From Desmospora activa DSM 45169 (GTDB lineage Bacteria; Bacillota; Bacilli; Thermoactinomycetales; DSM-45169): a DNA stretch of 64,000 bases. The stretch lies in assembly GCF_003046315.1 (NCBI RefSeq), contig NZ_PZZP01000001.1, forward strand, positions 930,001-994,000. Direction: 5' to 3'. The notes under the pieces are model-generated. The model was not told the origin of the DNA. It searched no databases and saw nothing but the letters and a program-made list of their open reading frames with translations. Both the position numbers and the translations under genes were made by a program. This document shows, in pieces, positions 8,682 through 17,077 of the stretch. Each line of letters opens with the position of its first letter. Positions within the stretch are counted from its first letter, which is position 1.

Positions 8682-8868
8682 CGTAGACGACTGGGGCGGC
8701 ATCGTATACGGCCGGCACGCTGGCGAAGTCCTGGAGTCTACACCGGACGAGGACGGGCGTTGGAGTATCTACCCACAGCGCCACCCCTCCAGGGTGATAT
8801 ACCGCTGGATGAGCAAGAGACAAGCAAAACGAGCGATAAAACAACATTTTCAGGAGGGTGATCGATAA
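8632..8868 (+). CDS. Hypothetical phage protein overlapping ERF
   Basis: Basic protein of up to 78 residues whose frame overlaps the end of the ERF gene by 50 bases. The real start is unclear: TTG at 8632 has no ribosome site, and the GTG at 8653 sits only 2 bases behind AAGGAGG. C-terminal part is rich in Arg/Lys and aromatic residues. Function unknown. Confidence 0.5.
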   Translation: MRDIKEAVAISKRPRVDVDDWGGIVYGRHAGEVLESTPDEDGRWSIYPQRHPSRVIYRWMSKRQAKRAIKQHFQEGDR

Positions 8869-9107
8869 TGCTCCACTTTTGGCAAGAGGTTGTAAACCAC
8901 GAAGAGGACTTGAAAGCGCACCGGGAACTGTACGCCGAGGTAACGCGGAGTTATGCCTATTACCAAACTATCGGCGATCATAAGCGAGCGATGGCACGAC
9001 TTGAGGAAATCGCATGGCGGGCACGGGAGATCCAGCGACTTGAGCGGATTGTCGAACGGAAGCAAGCTGCCAGACAGAAGGCGCGGGAGTTTATGGCTGG
9101 GGCTTGA
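8868..9107 (+). CDS. Hypothetical helical phage protein
   Basis: 79 residues, long amphipathic helices with many Arg, Glu and Ala. ATG overlaps the previous stop (TAATG) and follows GGAGGGTGATCG. Function unknown. Confidence 0.65.
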   Translation: MLHFWQEVVNHEEDLKAHRELYAEVTRSYAYYQTIGDHKRAMARLEEIAWRAREIQRLERIVERKQAARQKAREFMAGA

Positions 9108-9136
9108 TGCCCTGGCACATCAAGGAGGGGAAAACG

Positions 9137-9352
9137 ATGGAAACACGGATTGTGACGATTACGAACAGGGATTGGTTCCGTGGAACAAAGGTTGTTGAAG
9201 TTGAGTGGAAATGCCCGACCTGCGGGGAACCGATGGGAGAGCCAAAGTTAAGGCGATTTTGCGAAGACGGCGAATGGTACGACGTACATGTTTGGGATAA
9301 CGAATGCGGACACATCGCGAAGTACAGGCATTTGAAAATTGTAAATGGATGA
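9137..9352 (+). CDS. Small zinc-ribbon phage protein
   Basis: 71 residues with C-P-T-C-G-E-P near residue 25 and two later Cys plus His (R-F-C, N-E-C-G-H), fitting a zinc ribbon. ATG 9137 lies 6 bases behind AAGGAGGGG; the in-frame ATG at 9107 overlaps the previous gene. Function unknown. Confidence 0.65.
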   Translation: METRIVTITNRDWFRGTKVVEVEWKCPTCGEPMGEPKLRRFCEDGEWYDVHVWDNECGHIAKYRHLKIVNG

Positions 9353-9403
9353 CAGGCCAGCCAGGGGCCACAATCCCGGCACACAAACAAAGGAGGAATC
9401 ATG

Positions 9404-9676
9404 ATGCGGATTATTCCTGAATTGCACGATTTCATTCTAGTGAGAGATAGCGAGTATGACGTTTGGGAGGAAGGAATTGTGGTCGAAGTTAACGGGAAAG
9501 CAAGCGACCCTGAGATATCCATGTCTGTGGTTATTGTCGAAGAAGGGGAAGACAAAGGGCGCATGTTGCACATTGATGATGTCGAACTACGTCACGGAGT
9601 GACCTGGGTCATTTCGGAAGATGCGTGGGATGCTCTGGTCGAAGCAAGGTTATGTAAGGAGAAGTCCGGGGATTAA
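9404..9676 (+). CDS. Hypothetical phage protein, about 90 residues
   Basis: Acidic beta-rich protein (I-V-V-E-V-N-G, V-V-I-V-E-E-G-E-D-K-G) that could be an SH3-like barrel. AAAGGAGG precedes two consecutive ATG codons (9401, 9404); the second has the better spacing. Function unknown. Confidence 0.6.
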   Translation: MRIIPELHDFILVRDSEYDVWEEGIVVEVNGKASDPEISMSVVIVEEGEDKGRMLHIDDVELRHGVTWVISEDAWDALVEARLCKEKSGD

Positions 9677-9686
9677 TCCCCGGACT
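9663..9686. repeat. 24-base perfect palindrome
   Basis: Two 11-base arms (AGTCCGGGGAT / ATCCCCGGACT) around TA, spanning the TAA stop codon of the preceding gene. No T run follows, so it is not a normal terminator; it could attenuate or protect mRNA, or bind a dimeric regulator. Confidence 0.6.
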
Positions 9687-9710
9687 CAACCCAAAGGAGG
9701 CGGCAGGGTG

Positions 9711-9950
9711 ATGGAACAGATAAAACTGTTCAGCGATCACATCTTTGCACCACTGGAACAGAACGAAATGCGGCGGGTATTCGGGCCAGGGCCGGACGGA
9801 GCACGATGTAAGACATGTCAACACTTGATAAAGAAAGTACAGGGCGGAGCTTATCTAAAATGCGGTTTGCGGCTAAATACTAACGGAGCGGAGACAGACC
9901 ACCGCGCAGGCTGGAAGGCTTGCGCGAAATTTGAGGAGGCCGACAAATGA
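9711..9950 (+). CDS. Cys-rich phage protein
   Basis: 79 residues; C-K-T-C-Q-H-L, K-C-G and a later Cys near the end suggest one zinc site. ATG 9711 (or GTG 9708) follows AAAGGAGG. Ends in an ATGA overlap with the next gene. Proteins of this shape are frequent in phage early regions; function unknown. Confidence 0.65.
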   Translation: MEQIKLFSDHIFAPLEQNEMRRVFGPGPDGARCKTCQHLIKKVQGGAYLKCGLRLNTNGAETDHRAGWKACAKFEEADK

Positions 9951-10312
9951 ACGGGTCCGAGAGTGGCGTGATGAATGAACATGTACCCTGCCCCTACTGC
10001 TGGGGTAAACGGAAAGGTTGTCGGAAATGTAAGGGAGGCGGGAGAGTGGAGAAGGTTGACCTGTTGAATGAGACCTTTACTGCCCAACCGGGGAACATAT
10101 GGGTTTTCACGGATGCGGGACGACGACGCTATGTGACCGCCTGCAAGATAAGGGGGGAAGAGCCAGGGAACTATCGGATTCCCGGTACTCCGGTCTATCA
10201 GGATATCCCCGTGGCGGATGTTATGCGGGAGAAATATAAAATGTTCGTTCCATCTTTGTGGGTGGCTAAGGGATACGTAAAGGAGGCGGCAGGCGGTGAA
10301 GATCACATTTGA
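9947..10312 (+). CDS. Zinc-finger phage protein with DnaJ-like CxxC repeat
   Basis: 121 residues. N-terminal C-P-Y-C-W-G-K-R-K-G-C-R-K-C-K-G-G-G resembles one DnaJ zinc-binding unit. The C-terminal part is unassigned. ATG at 9947 overlaps the previous stop by 4 bases. Confidence 0.65.
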   Translation: MNGSESGVMNEHVPCPYCWGKRKGCRKCKGGGRVEKVDLLNETFTAQPGNIWVFTDAGRRRYVTACKIRGEEPGNYRIPGTPVYQDIPVADVMREKYKMFVPSLWVAKGYVKEAAGGEDHI

Positions 10313-10598
10313 GACTCGACGGGAGTCCTACGACGCGATCTTGGAGACATTGAACACTCGGCAGACGGTAGTGTTGCAGGAGTTACAGCGGTGTCCCCGG
10401 CTCACCGCCAATGAGCTGGCAATGAGGCTATGGCGGAAGGGAGCAATACGCACACCGGAACGAAACGCCGTTCAGCCCCGACTAACAGAGTTGGTACAGG
10501 ATGGCCGGGTGGCAACGGTGGGAAAACGGACCTGCAGCATCAGCGGGAAGAAGTGCGCGGTATACGTCACCGTGGATGAGCAACCGGAACAGGGATAA
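10296..10598 (+). CDS. Winged-helix-like phage protein
   Basis: 100 residues with a predicted helix-turn-helix core (L-T-A-N-E-L-A-M-R-L-W-R-K-G then R-L-T-E-L-V-Q-D-G-R-V) and a beta wing, resembling replication or regulatory winged-helix proteins. GTG at 10296 follows AAAGGAGG and overlaps the previous gene by 17 bases. Confidence 0.65.
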   Translation: MKITFETRRESYDAILETLNTRQTVVLQELQRCPRLTANELAMRLWRKGAIRTPERNAVQPRLTELVQDGRVATVGKRTCSISGKKCAVYVTVDEQPEQG

Positions 10599-10643
10599 TT
10601 ATTCTAGGGGGCGCTGGCCGTCCCCTCCCATGGGGGTGGGAGA

Positions 10644-11564
10644 GTGGCAAGACCCAAAAAAGAGGGGATGGATTACTTTCCTCATGATACTGACGCTGTG
10701 AATGACGAAAAAATAGAAGCGTTAAGGATGCTATACGGGAATGACGGTTACGCCTTCTACTTTATATTGCTGGAGAGAATTTACAGAACCAATGATTTTG
10801 AACTAGACATTTCTGACACAGAAACGATGCAGATACTTTGCCGAAAGGTAGATGTAACGCCGGAGAAATTCAACAGCATGTTGGAAACAAGTTTGAAGTG
10901 GGGTTGCTTTGATCGGGAGAGTTACGAAAAAAGAGGGGTCTTAACGTCAAGTGGCATCAAGAAACGGGCTGATGTAGTCGTTCAAAAGCGCGTCAAAATG
11001 CGGAAAAAGTACCGTCAAAGCAAGGAGGAAGTTTCTGAAGCACAAAGCAAGGAGGAAGTTTCTACTTCAGAAACTACCCAAGAAACCGAGGCAGAAACGC
11101 CACAAAGAAAAGAAAAGAAAAGTAAAGGAAAGAAAAGTATAAAAGATAATCGTCGTAAATACGCCGATGATTCCCCATACATCAAAATGGTTCACTATCT
11201 TCTTGAAAAGATACAAGCTTGGAAGCCTGATTATGTCTTCAGGGGATCAGAACAGACATGGGCGGACGACTTCCGCAAGATGCACGAGATCGACAAACGA
11301 AGTAAAGAGGATATACGGAACGTGATCGATTGGGCAACAAATGACCCATTCTGGCAAACCAATATCTTGTCGGCCAAGAAACTTCGGGAGAAATTCGACA
11401 CGCTACAGGCACAGATGAACAAAAAGGTAGTTCCTTATCACCCACGAGGAGGTAACAACATTGCAACGCATGGGAACGTACATGGACGAGATCGAGAGAC
11501 GAATCCAATTGATCCGCCAGCATCAAACAGCCCATTCGCCGGAATCATCAAAACCCCAGTTTAG
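10644..11564 (+). CDS. Phage replication initiator-like protein (Lin1244/DUF4373 N-terminus)
   Basis: N-terminal 100 residues match the DnaD-associated DUF4373 domain (D-Y-F-P-H-D-T-D, K-I-E-A-L-R-x-L-Y-G-N-D-G-Y-A-F-Y). A low-complexity Lys/Glu/Ser/Thr linker follows (about 125-170), then a helical domain with W-A-x-D-F-R and I-D-W-A. Such proteins open the phage origin and hand over to a DnaC-type loader, here the next gene. GTG start at 10644. The 3' end overlaps the loader gene by 104 bases in another frame. Confidence 0.8.
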   Translation: MARPKKEGMDYFPHDTDAVNDEKIEALRMLYGNDGYAFYFILLERIYRTNDFELDISDTETMQILCRKVDVTPEKFNSMLETSLKWGCFDRESYEKRGVLTSSGIKKRADVVVQKRVKMRKKYRQSKEEVSEAQSKEEVSTSETTQETEAETPQRKEKKSKGKKSIKDNRRKYADDSPYIKMVHYLLEKIQAWKPDYVFRGSEQTWADDFRKMHEIDKRSKEDIRNVIDWATNDPFWQTNILSAKKLREKFDTLQAQMNKKVVPYHPRGGNNIATHGNVHGRDRETNPIDPPASNSPFAGIIKTPV

Positions 11565-12300
11565 GTGTGAGAAGTGTAAGGATAGTGAATGGATCTGGAC
11601 GGGGTGGGAGGCTGCCCGCCCTTGTGAATGCCAAGAGAAACGAAAATACGAGCGGCGGCTTAACTACGCTATGATTCCTGATGATTTCAAAGAGTGCAAT
11701 CTTGAGGATTACGTCCAACAAACACCGATGCAGAAAGCGATGTTTGATCACGTTGTTAGTTACCTAGAAGAGTTTGATTTGATCCGTGATTCAAAAATAA
11801 ACAGCTTAGGATTTATAGCAAAGTATGGGGAGACACGAATAAAAGAAATGCGTGTCTCAAAGCACGATCCAAAATACAACTCCTTTGGGTTAGGAAAAAC
11901 ACATCTTAAAATTGGTGCAGCAAAGTGGCTAATTGATAAGGGGCATTCCGTCATGATTGTCAAGGATGTGGCGTTAATGGATGACCTCATGAATGCGCGA
12001 ATGATGGATGACGGCGGCGAGGAATATAACCGGATTCTATCACGGGTCTTAAACGCTCCTGTACTCGTTTGGGATGACCTGGGGAAGAGCAATCCGACGC
12101 AGGCAAAGGAGCGGCTATACTTCCACATTTTTAACGAGCGCTCCCAGGCAAGACGACCGATTGTGTATAGCAGCAATGAAGACATGGAAACCTTATCTGA
12201 TCGGATTGGTGGTGCAGCAGTCAGCCGTTTGGTGGGGATGAGCGGAAAATACCTCATGGCTACAGTCGGGAATGATTACCGAATTAAGGCGGTGAGCTAG
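11461..12300 (+). CDS. DnaC-like helicase loader ATPase
   Basis: AAA+ helicase loader. Cys cluster C-E-K-C and C-E-C near residues 36-60, then Walker A region Y-N-S-F-G-L-G-K-T-H-L and Walker B V-L-V-W-D-D-L-G. The first Gly of GxxxxGKT is replaced by Asn, which is unusual. TTG start at 11461 follows GGAGGTAACAAC. It pairs with the upstream DnaD-like protein to load the host replicative helicase. Confidence 0.85.
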   Translation: MQRMGTYMDEIERRIQLIRQHQTAHSPESSKPQFRCEKCKDSEWIWTGWEAARPCECQEKRKYERRLNYAMIPDDFKECNLEDYVQQTPMQKAMFDHVVSYLEEFDLIRDSKINSLGFIAKYGETRIKEMRVSKHDPKYNSFGLGKTHLKIGAAKWLIDKGHSVMIVKDVALMDDLMNARMMDDGGEEYNRILSRVLNAPVLVWDDLGKSNPTQAKERLYFHIFNERSQARRPIVYSSNEDMETLSDRIGGAAVSRLVGMSGKYLMATVGNDYRIKAVS

Positions 12301-12303
12301 TCG

Positions 12304-12573
12304 TTGGGTGAACGGATGAGCAATGCTACGGCTTATAAAGGGCGGCGGGATTATATTGCATGTGATGACCTTGATTTTGGTTGGACACAGCAGGAACTAC
12401 ACATCTTCCGCGAGATGTGGGAAAAAGGAAAACCCGGCTACGAGATAGCGAAGACGCTAAAACGCAGCCGGGATGAAATAGGCATTCTTATTATAGACCA
12501 AACACGGCAAGGAATGATATCCCCTCGTAAAGGTGGATGGTTCGGGATCGAAACGAGAGGAGAAACAATATGA
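12304..12573 (+). CDS. Hypothetical phage protein
   Basis: 89 residues (77 if the ATG at 12316 is used). Contains a helix-turn-helix-like stretch (P-G-Y-E-I-A-K-T-L-K-R-S-R-D-E-I) resembling a sigma-4 or SANT-type DNA-binding unit. Function unknown. Confidence 0.6.
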   Translation: MGERMSNATAYKGRRDYIACDDLDFGWTQQELHIFREMWEKGKPGYEIAKTLKRSRDEIGILIIDQTRQGMISPRKGGWFGIETRGETI

Positions 12574-12752
12574 CGAACAGGATTAACCCAGTCAAATGGG
12601 TAACCGATCAACATGGACAAGTTGTATACCTTTGCGACGGTACGGTACTGGTGGACATGAGGGGAGTGTTAGGAAGCGGTCGGAATGTAGCGAGTGCCAT
12701 GCGGGATCGGGAGCGAAATATGGGGCGGCAGCGGAAGGGCAAACGAGCATGA
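12570..12752 (+). CDS. Hypothetical phage protein, 60 residues
   Basis: ATG 12570 overlaps the previous stop and follows GAGAGGAG. Basic C-terminus; no known motif. Confidence 0.55.
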   Translation: MTNRINPVKWVTDQHGQVVYLCDGTVLVDMRGVLGSGRNVASAMRDRERNMGRQRKGKRA

Positions 12753-13126
12753 GAGGGGCAGTGATCCAGATAGAGGTGCCGGGGATTCCACCATCACTTA
12801 ATCAAATGCGGAACATGCACTATTACAAGCTAAACCGTGTTAAACGGGAATGGGCCAGATTGATCTCCATTGTATCGGCGGCAAGAAGACCATCCAAGCC
12901 GTTTGAACGGGTGGTAGTGACTCTGACCTATCATTTTCCTGATAAGCGGCGGAGAGACCCCGACAACTACAGCGGCAAGTTTATCATGGATGCCTTGGTC
13001 GATATGGGGTTTCTGATAGATGACAGCTTTGATCATGTGGAGTTACGGCACCGAAAGGGAGAATCGGACAAGCACAACCCGCGGGTGATTATCACCATAG
13101 AGGAAGAGGGGGCTAAAACAACATGA
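12749..13126 (+). CDS. RusA-family Holliday junction resolvase
   Basis: 125 residues. P-x-x-x-N near the N-terminus (P-P-S-L-N) and R-R-R-D-P-D-N-Y-S-x-K with D-A-L downstream are the RusA signature; the Asp residues bind the metal. It resolves recombination junctions in phage DNA before packaging, working with the ERF protein. ATGA overlap with the previous gene. Confidence 0.88.
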   Translation: MRGAVIQIEVPGIPPSLNQMRNMHYYKLNRVKREWARLISIVSAARRPSKPFERVVVTLTYHFPDKRRRDPDNYSGKFIMDALVDMGFLIDDSFDHVELRHRKGESDKHNPRVIITIEEEGAKTT

Positions 13127-13371
13127 AACGACGGCGAAGGATGTATGTACTGTCTGAACTAGAGCGGCCAGTGCTAACAAAAAAGGTTACCGTTTCTTAC
13201 GAAAACCGTTGCCCTTATTGTGGTGAAGATCGAATCGAAAATATTCAGCGTTTGCGGAATGGCTGGGTACGGTGTAGTGGTGATGCAGGCTGCGGGAAAA
13301 TCTATCAATGGAAGACGGTTGAAGATCGGACAATCTATGAAATCCTGATGGAAGGAGCGGTGGGAAGATGA
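13123..13371 (+). CDS. Small zinc-ribbon protein
   Basis: 82 residues with C-P-Y-C-G near 30 and C-S-x-x-A-G-C near 50, a four-Cys ribbon. ATGA overlap with the RusA gene. Function unknown. Confidence 0.6.
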   Translation: MKRRRRMYVLSELERPVLTKKVTVSYENRCPYCGEDRIENIQRLRNGWVRCSGDAGCGKIYQWKTVEDRTIYEILMEGAVGR

Positions 13372-13475
13372 AAGCGAATCAAAAGCCGTAGATGTCGAAA
13401 ACGCGTACAAGAGGAAAAGATAACGGTTGATAAATGGTAATGAAAAAGGGGAAAAAAGCGGGGAGGATGAGCGGG

Positions 13476-13871
13476 ATGACCGAATTGTACCAAGACGTAT
13501 GTCGTGAAATTGATGTACTGGAAATTCGTATCCGTGATCTGGAGATGGAATATAAATTTTGGTACAAGGCTTGTCATCGAGGAGGTTTCCCGCTTGATAC
13601 TTGCCTAGGGCGAATGAAAGATATTTGCGATAAGGTGGAGCATTACAGCTTAATACTGGAGCAAAAAGAGAAGGCTAGAAAAGAGATGGAACAGCGGATC
13701 GCGGGATTTGAAGGGTTGGAACACCGCGTCGCATATATGAGAGATATCGCAGGTAAGACACTACCAGAAATTGCGGTAGAGCTCGGATATAGTTACGATT
13801 GGATCAAGAAATTGAGTGCCAGGTCGAAACGGAAGGCACTAAGAAGGCACTATAAGGTTGAAAGTCTGTGA
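13476..13871 (+). CDS. ArpU-like late transcription regulator
   Basis: Helical N-terminal region then a sigma-70 region-4-like HTH at the C-terminus (L-P-E-I-A-V-E-L-G-Y-S-Y-D-W-I-K-K-L). Proteins of this form close the early region of Gram-positive phages and switch on late genes. ATG at 13476 has GGGAGG upstream; longer in-frame ATGs at 13434 and nearby have no site. A terminator follows. Confidence 0.7.
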   Translation: MTELYQDVCREIDVLEIRIRDLEMEYKFWYKACHRGGFPLDTCLGRMKDICDKVEHYSLILEQKEKARKEMEQRIAGFEGLEHRVAYMRDIAGKTLPEIAVELGYSYDWIKKLSARSKRKALRRHYKVESL

Positions 13872-13908
13872 TAATATAGTAGTGAGATAAATTATTATGA
13901 TTCGACTT

Positions 13909-13927
13909 GGGCCAAATGGCCCTTTTA
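13909..13927 (+). terminator. Terminator of the early operon
   Basis: GGGCC-AAAT-GGCCC followed by TTTTA, behind the ArpU-like gene. Confidence 0.7.
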
Positions 13928-13936
13928 ATGTATGAA

Positions 13937-13962
13937 TGAAAAAACACACCCTGTCAGGGTGC
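13937..13962 (-). terminator. Terminator of the PIN-like gene
   Basis: On the minus strand, a GCACCCTG/CAGGGTG hairpin followed by six T, 64 bases behind the stop of the leftward gene. Confidence 0.7.
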
Positions 13963-14025
13963 ATCAAAAAAGATAGTTTTAGAATAAGCGGAAGTCAGTT
14001 AAGTTTATTTTAATATTGATCGGCT

Positions 14026-15024
14026 CTACTTATATAGTTGTTTTTCCAATTTTTCCACGGTATCAATGATACGTTTAAATCTTTCTTCATCTGAAATACT
14101 ATATCTCTTTATCATATCAAGTGTTAATTTATGTTCAATGTTGTTTATTTTTTTTTGTAATTCTTTGTCTGTAACATCAGTATTAAATACTATCATAGAA
14201 ATTTGATCTTCCCCGAGGTCTAAAATTGCTTTTAATGAGCTATTTGTTGCAAGCTTCGACAGCCCCTCATCACTTGTAATAAGCTTAGGGTTAATAATTC
14301 CATCCAACCCCTTATAGAAATTATTATGTAGTAAACGTAAATAAAAGAGATCCCAACATGCACTACTTACTTTTTGTAAATTAGGTGAACCAAATTTCAT
14401 TAGTTTTGAAACGTAATCTTTATTGTTTACTAAATAATCGAACGCTAGTATTGTTTCAAATGCAGACATCGTCTTTAAATCATCATTTTGAAATAACATA
14501 AACTCCTCGTATAACTGAATACCAGGAAATTTACTCTTTTTGGAATTTAACAAATGTAATTTTAATAGACATGCATAACTTGCAGCTAGTAAAGGGAGAC
14601 TTTTTAACATGGGGATATATGTGTTTATCTTTCTTTGTGATTGATTCACTTTCTTTTTATCCCGTTTGATTCCGTTAGATTTAGCATGCTTTAAAATTTC
14701 ATTTGGTGACCATGAATACATTTCTTCAATAGATTCGAGAAATTCCTTTTCTCGCTCATGCTGGATTGCTTTAGATGGGTGATAGCTTGCCTCATGTATT
14801 CCGAATCCTGGGATGAAATCTTTTTTGTAATTAGTTATAAGTAATTCAATAACACCGTTTTTCTGATCTGGACGCATCGCATGTGGTTTGTAATAAAAAC
14901 TCCTTAGAGCTATAACTGCATTAGCATCTAATATGAGTGAAAAATGATGGTAATCCATCTCTTCAGAAACACCAATAGTGTAAAAATAGTTTGCGGAATC
15001 TTTTTTAACGTGTATGGCTCCCAT
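14026..15024 (-). CDS. PIN-like nuclease candidate (prophage cargo)
   Basis: 332 residues, AT-rich and transcribed against its neighbours with its own terminator, the profile of a moron gene. The N-terminal S-L-I-L-D-A-N-A-V-I matches the first acidic strand of PIN domains, and near residues 235-275 W-D-L-F-Y-L and L-I-T-S-D-E-G-L match the later conserved acidic positions. The middle is helical and unassigned. A PIN-type RNase in a lysogen would fit phage defence or dormancy; that role is inference. Start at 15024 is chosen for AAAAGGAG at 9 bases; the ATG at 15033 abuts that site. Confidence 0.6.
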   Translation of the reverse strand: MGAIHVKKDSANYFYTIGVSEEMDYHHFSLILDANAVIALRSFYYKPHAMRPDQKNGVIELLITNYKKDFIPGFGIHEASYHPSKAIQHEREKEFLESIEEMYSWSPNEILKHAKSNGIKRDKKKVNQSQRKINTYIPMLKSLPLLAASYACLLKLHLLNSKKSKFPGIQLYEEFMLFQNDDLKTMSAFETILAFDYLVNNKDYVSKLMKFGSPNLQKVSSACWDLFYLRLLHNNFYKGLDGIINPKLITSDEGLSKLATNSSLKAILDLGEDQISMIVFNTDVTDKELQKKINNIEHKLTLDMIKRYSISDEERFKRIIDTVEKLEKQLYK

Positions 15025-15228
15025 ATAAATCATCTCCTTTTTAACTTATAACTATTAATTATATCAATAAAACTTGTAATCAACGATTAGTAGAAAGTTT
15101 GTAATTATGATTGGTAATTATCGTGAAAACCCATCGATAATACCGATTTACTATTCCCATTCTTCCCCCAGTTCGATAAAATCAATGTTGCCAAATTTTA
15201 TAGGGATCCATTTTTAGGGGGGGATGAT

Positions 15229-16506
15229 ATGTCACTTAAACGCGTATGTGTGGTTGCTTTTGCACTTCTTCTGTTACTGAGTGGTTGTTCTTGGGGGTCT
15301 GGAACTGGAAGTGGGACTAGTATTTCTAGTGCCGACTGTTATGAGGCGCCTAAATCGGATGGTCCCGCTGTTCCCAAGGAACCGTTTATACCAAAAAAGG
15401 CGCCGATACCAGAGGGGCCACCCATACCGGAAGGACCAGCAATACCGGAAGGACCGCCCATACCCAATTATCAAGCACCTGAGCCACAAGCTCCTAGATC
15501 GATGATAAACAGCTTTTTCTTTGCCTTTACCTATGCCCTAAGTACCCAACAAGCAGCCGTCGAATCATCAATTGATTGCCCGGATCGTAGCAGTGATTGT
15601 TATGATGCACCAAGTTATGAAGCTCCAGAGCCATACCGTGCACCGAAACCGTATCAGGCACCGGATCCATATCAAGCACCAGACCCGTACCAGGCACCGG
15701 AACCATATCAGGCTCCAGAACCATATCAAGCTCCTAGTTCCATGAATGGAAATGGACTTACCTTCGCTTTTAGTACCCAAGCTGCTGCATCATCCGATGA
15801 TTGTGAGGATGGCACCAGTAGTGCAGATGCAGGAACAGGCAAAGATTCCGGATCAGATAGTACCGGGTTTTGGGGCGGAATAAGTAGCGCATGGAATTGG
15901 ACAAAGGACAATAAGGAAGCAATCTTTGCTGGGTTGACCGTTGCAGCGGGAGTAGGGTTGATGTTTGTCCCTGGTGGTCAGGCTTTTGGGGCAGGGATCT
16001 TGCTAGGGGGCGCTATGGGTGGTGGTATTTCCGCGTTACAGGGAAATGACTTTAAAACCGTTATGGCAGATACAGCTATTGCTGGATTAGCGGGAGCCGT
16101 TGGTGTAGGAGTAGGAGCGGCTGCCCTTCGTGGAGTAAGTTCGATCGGCTCTAAATTTTTGCGAAGTCCAGCGGCTCAAAAATGGGTTTCGATCGGTGGA
16201 AGTGGGGGAGTCGCGGCAGGCTCGGAACAAGCGACCACCGATCAGTTGCAGGATGGAAAGGTAAACTGGAAAAATACCGTCACGGCAGGTGTATTAGGAG
16301 CTCTTTTAGGAATAGGTGGAGCATTCTTTATAGAGAAAGCAGCTCCGCCTGTCATGCAGGCACTTCAGCAGCGGGGTATTATTGCAAACGCCGATGGGAC
16401 ACTATCAAATCCGAATATATTCAGAAATACTGATGATGTTGCAGAGGATGCGGCTGATGGGTACAGGAGTCGCAAGGTCCAAGTAGTAGTGGAGAGCCAT
16501 ATGTAG
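15229..16506 (+). CDS. Lipoprotein polymorphic toxin, N-terminal part
   Basis: Signal peptide with lipobox L-S-G-C (Cys20), so anchored outside the membrane. Then Pro-rich repeats (I-P-E-G-P and P-Y-Q-A-P-E/D), and from about 230 to 385 a Gly/Ala-rich hydrophobic region like the membrane-translocation segments of polymorphic toxins. The frame ends at 16506 after an apparent -1 shift near 16460; the nuclease tip continues in the next frame (to 17066). GGGGGGGA precedes the ATG. Together with the tip and the SUKH gene this reads as a contact or surface toxin carried by the prophage. AT content and codon use differ from the phage structural genes. Confidence 0.7.
   Translation: MSLKRVCVVAFALLLLLSGCSWGSGTGSGTSISSADCYEAPKSDGPAVPKEPFIPKKAPIPEGPPIPEGPAIPEGPPIPNYQAPEPQAPRSMINSFFFAFTYALSTQQAAVESSIDCPDRSSDCYDAPSYEAPEPYRAPKPYQAPDPYQAPDPYQAPEPYQAPEPYQAPSSMNGNGLTFAFSTQAAASSDDCEDGTSSADAGTGKDSGSDSTGFWGGISSAWNWTKDNKEAIFAGLTVAAGVGLMFVPGGQAFGAGILLGGAMGGGISALQGNDFKTVMADTAIAGLAGAVGVGVGAAALRGVSSIGSKFLRSPAAQKWVSIGGSGGVAAGSEQATTDQLQDGKVNWKNTVTAGVLGALLGIGGAFFIEKAAPPVMQALQQRGIIANADGTLSNPNIFRNTDDVAEDAADGYRSRKVQVVVESHM
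15629..15735 (+). repeat. Tandem coding repeat P-Y-Q-A-P-E/D
   Basis: Six to seven copies of an 18-base unit coding for P-Y-(Q/R)-A-P-(D/E/K) in the toxin stalk. It gives an extended, rigid linker; slippage could change its length. Confidence 0.8.
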
Positions 16507-17066
16507 CAACAAAGCCTAAAGGGTTAAGGTCCGGTGATCCAAATTTTCGTTTTGAAACCGAGTGGAATGAGGAAACAAAGGAACTTTGGGCTACAACAAG
16601 TGATGGGCGTAGATTCATAGTGCACGCTGGACACAAAAGAAATACTGTTGACACAAAAGAAATAAATGGTGTTGAATATACTATCCGATACGATGAAGAT
16701 GCTTTTGTTGATTTTACTCCTTATGCTAAAAGAGATCAAAACGGCAATCTATTAGAAATTCAACTTCCAGCGGATTCGGTAGTTGGTTCTTCAAACAAAC
16801 AAACTGTGTATGCTACTAAACTTCTTAGGGAACGGTACCCTAATTGGGAAACAGAATTTGGATTTACTGAATCCCAAATCGAAGCTATTAAAAAAAATAA
16901 GGGTTCAATAGGCCCTGGGATAAAGAATAACCCCGGTCCCGGAGAACAACTAACTTGGCATCATGACAAAGAAGCGGGTAAAATGATATTGGTGCCATAT
17001 GACCTAAATAATGGTTTTGACCATACTGGAGGTCATAAGTTTTGGGGAAACCAAGAAGTTAATTAG
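16458..17066 (+). pseudogene. HNH/colicin-type nuclease tip of the toxin, out of frame
   Basis: Open from 16458 in the -1 frame relative to the upstream lipoprotein. The last 60 residues contain L-T-W-H-H-D-K-E-A-G-K-M-I-L-V-P and H-T-G-G-H-K-F-W-G, the conserved core of the WHH/HNH toxin nucleases that cut DNA. No good ribosome site or start lies at its beginning (first possible GTG 16620), so it was almost surely part of the upstream protein. As sequenced the toxin is not made unless the ribosome shifts frame. Confidence 0.75.
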
Positions 17067-17077
17067 GGGGCGCTATT

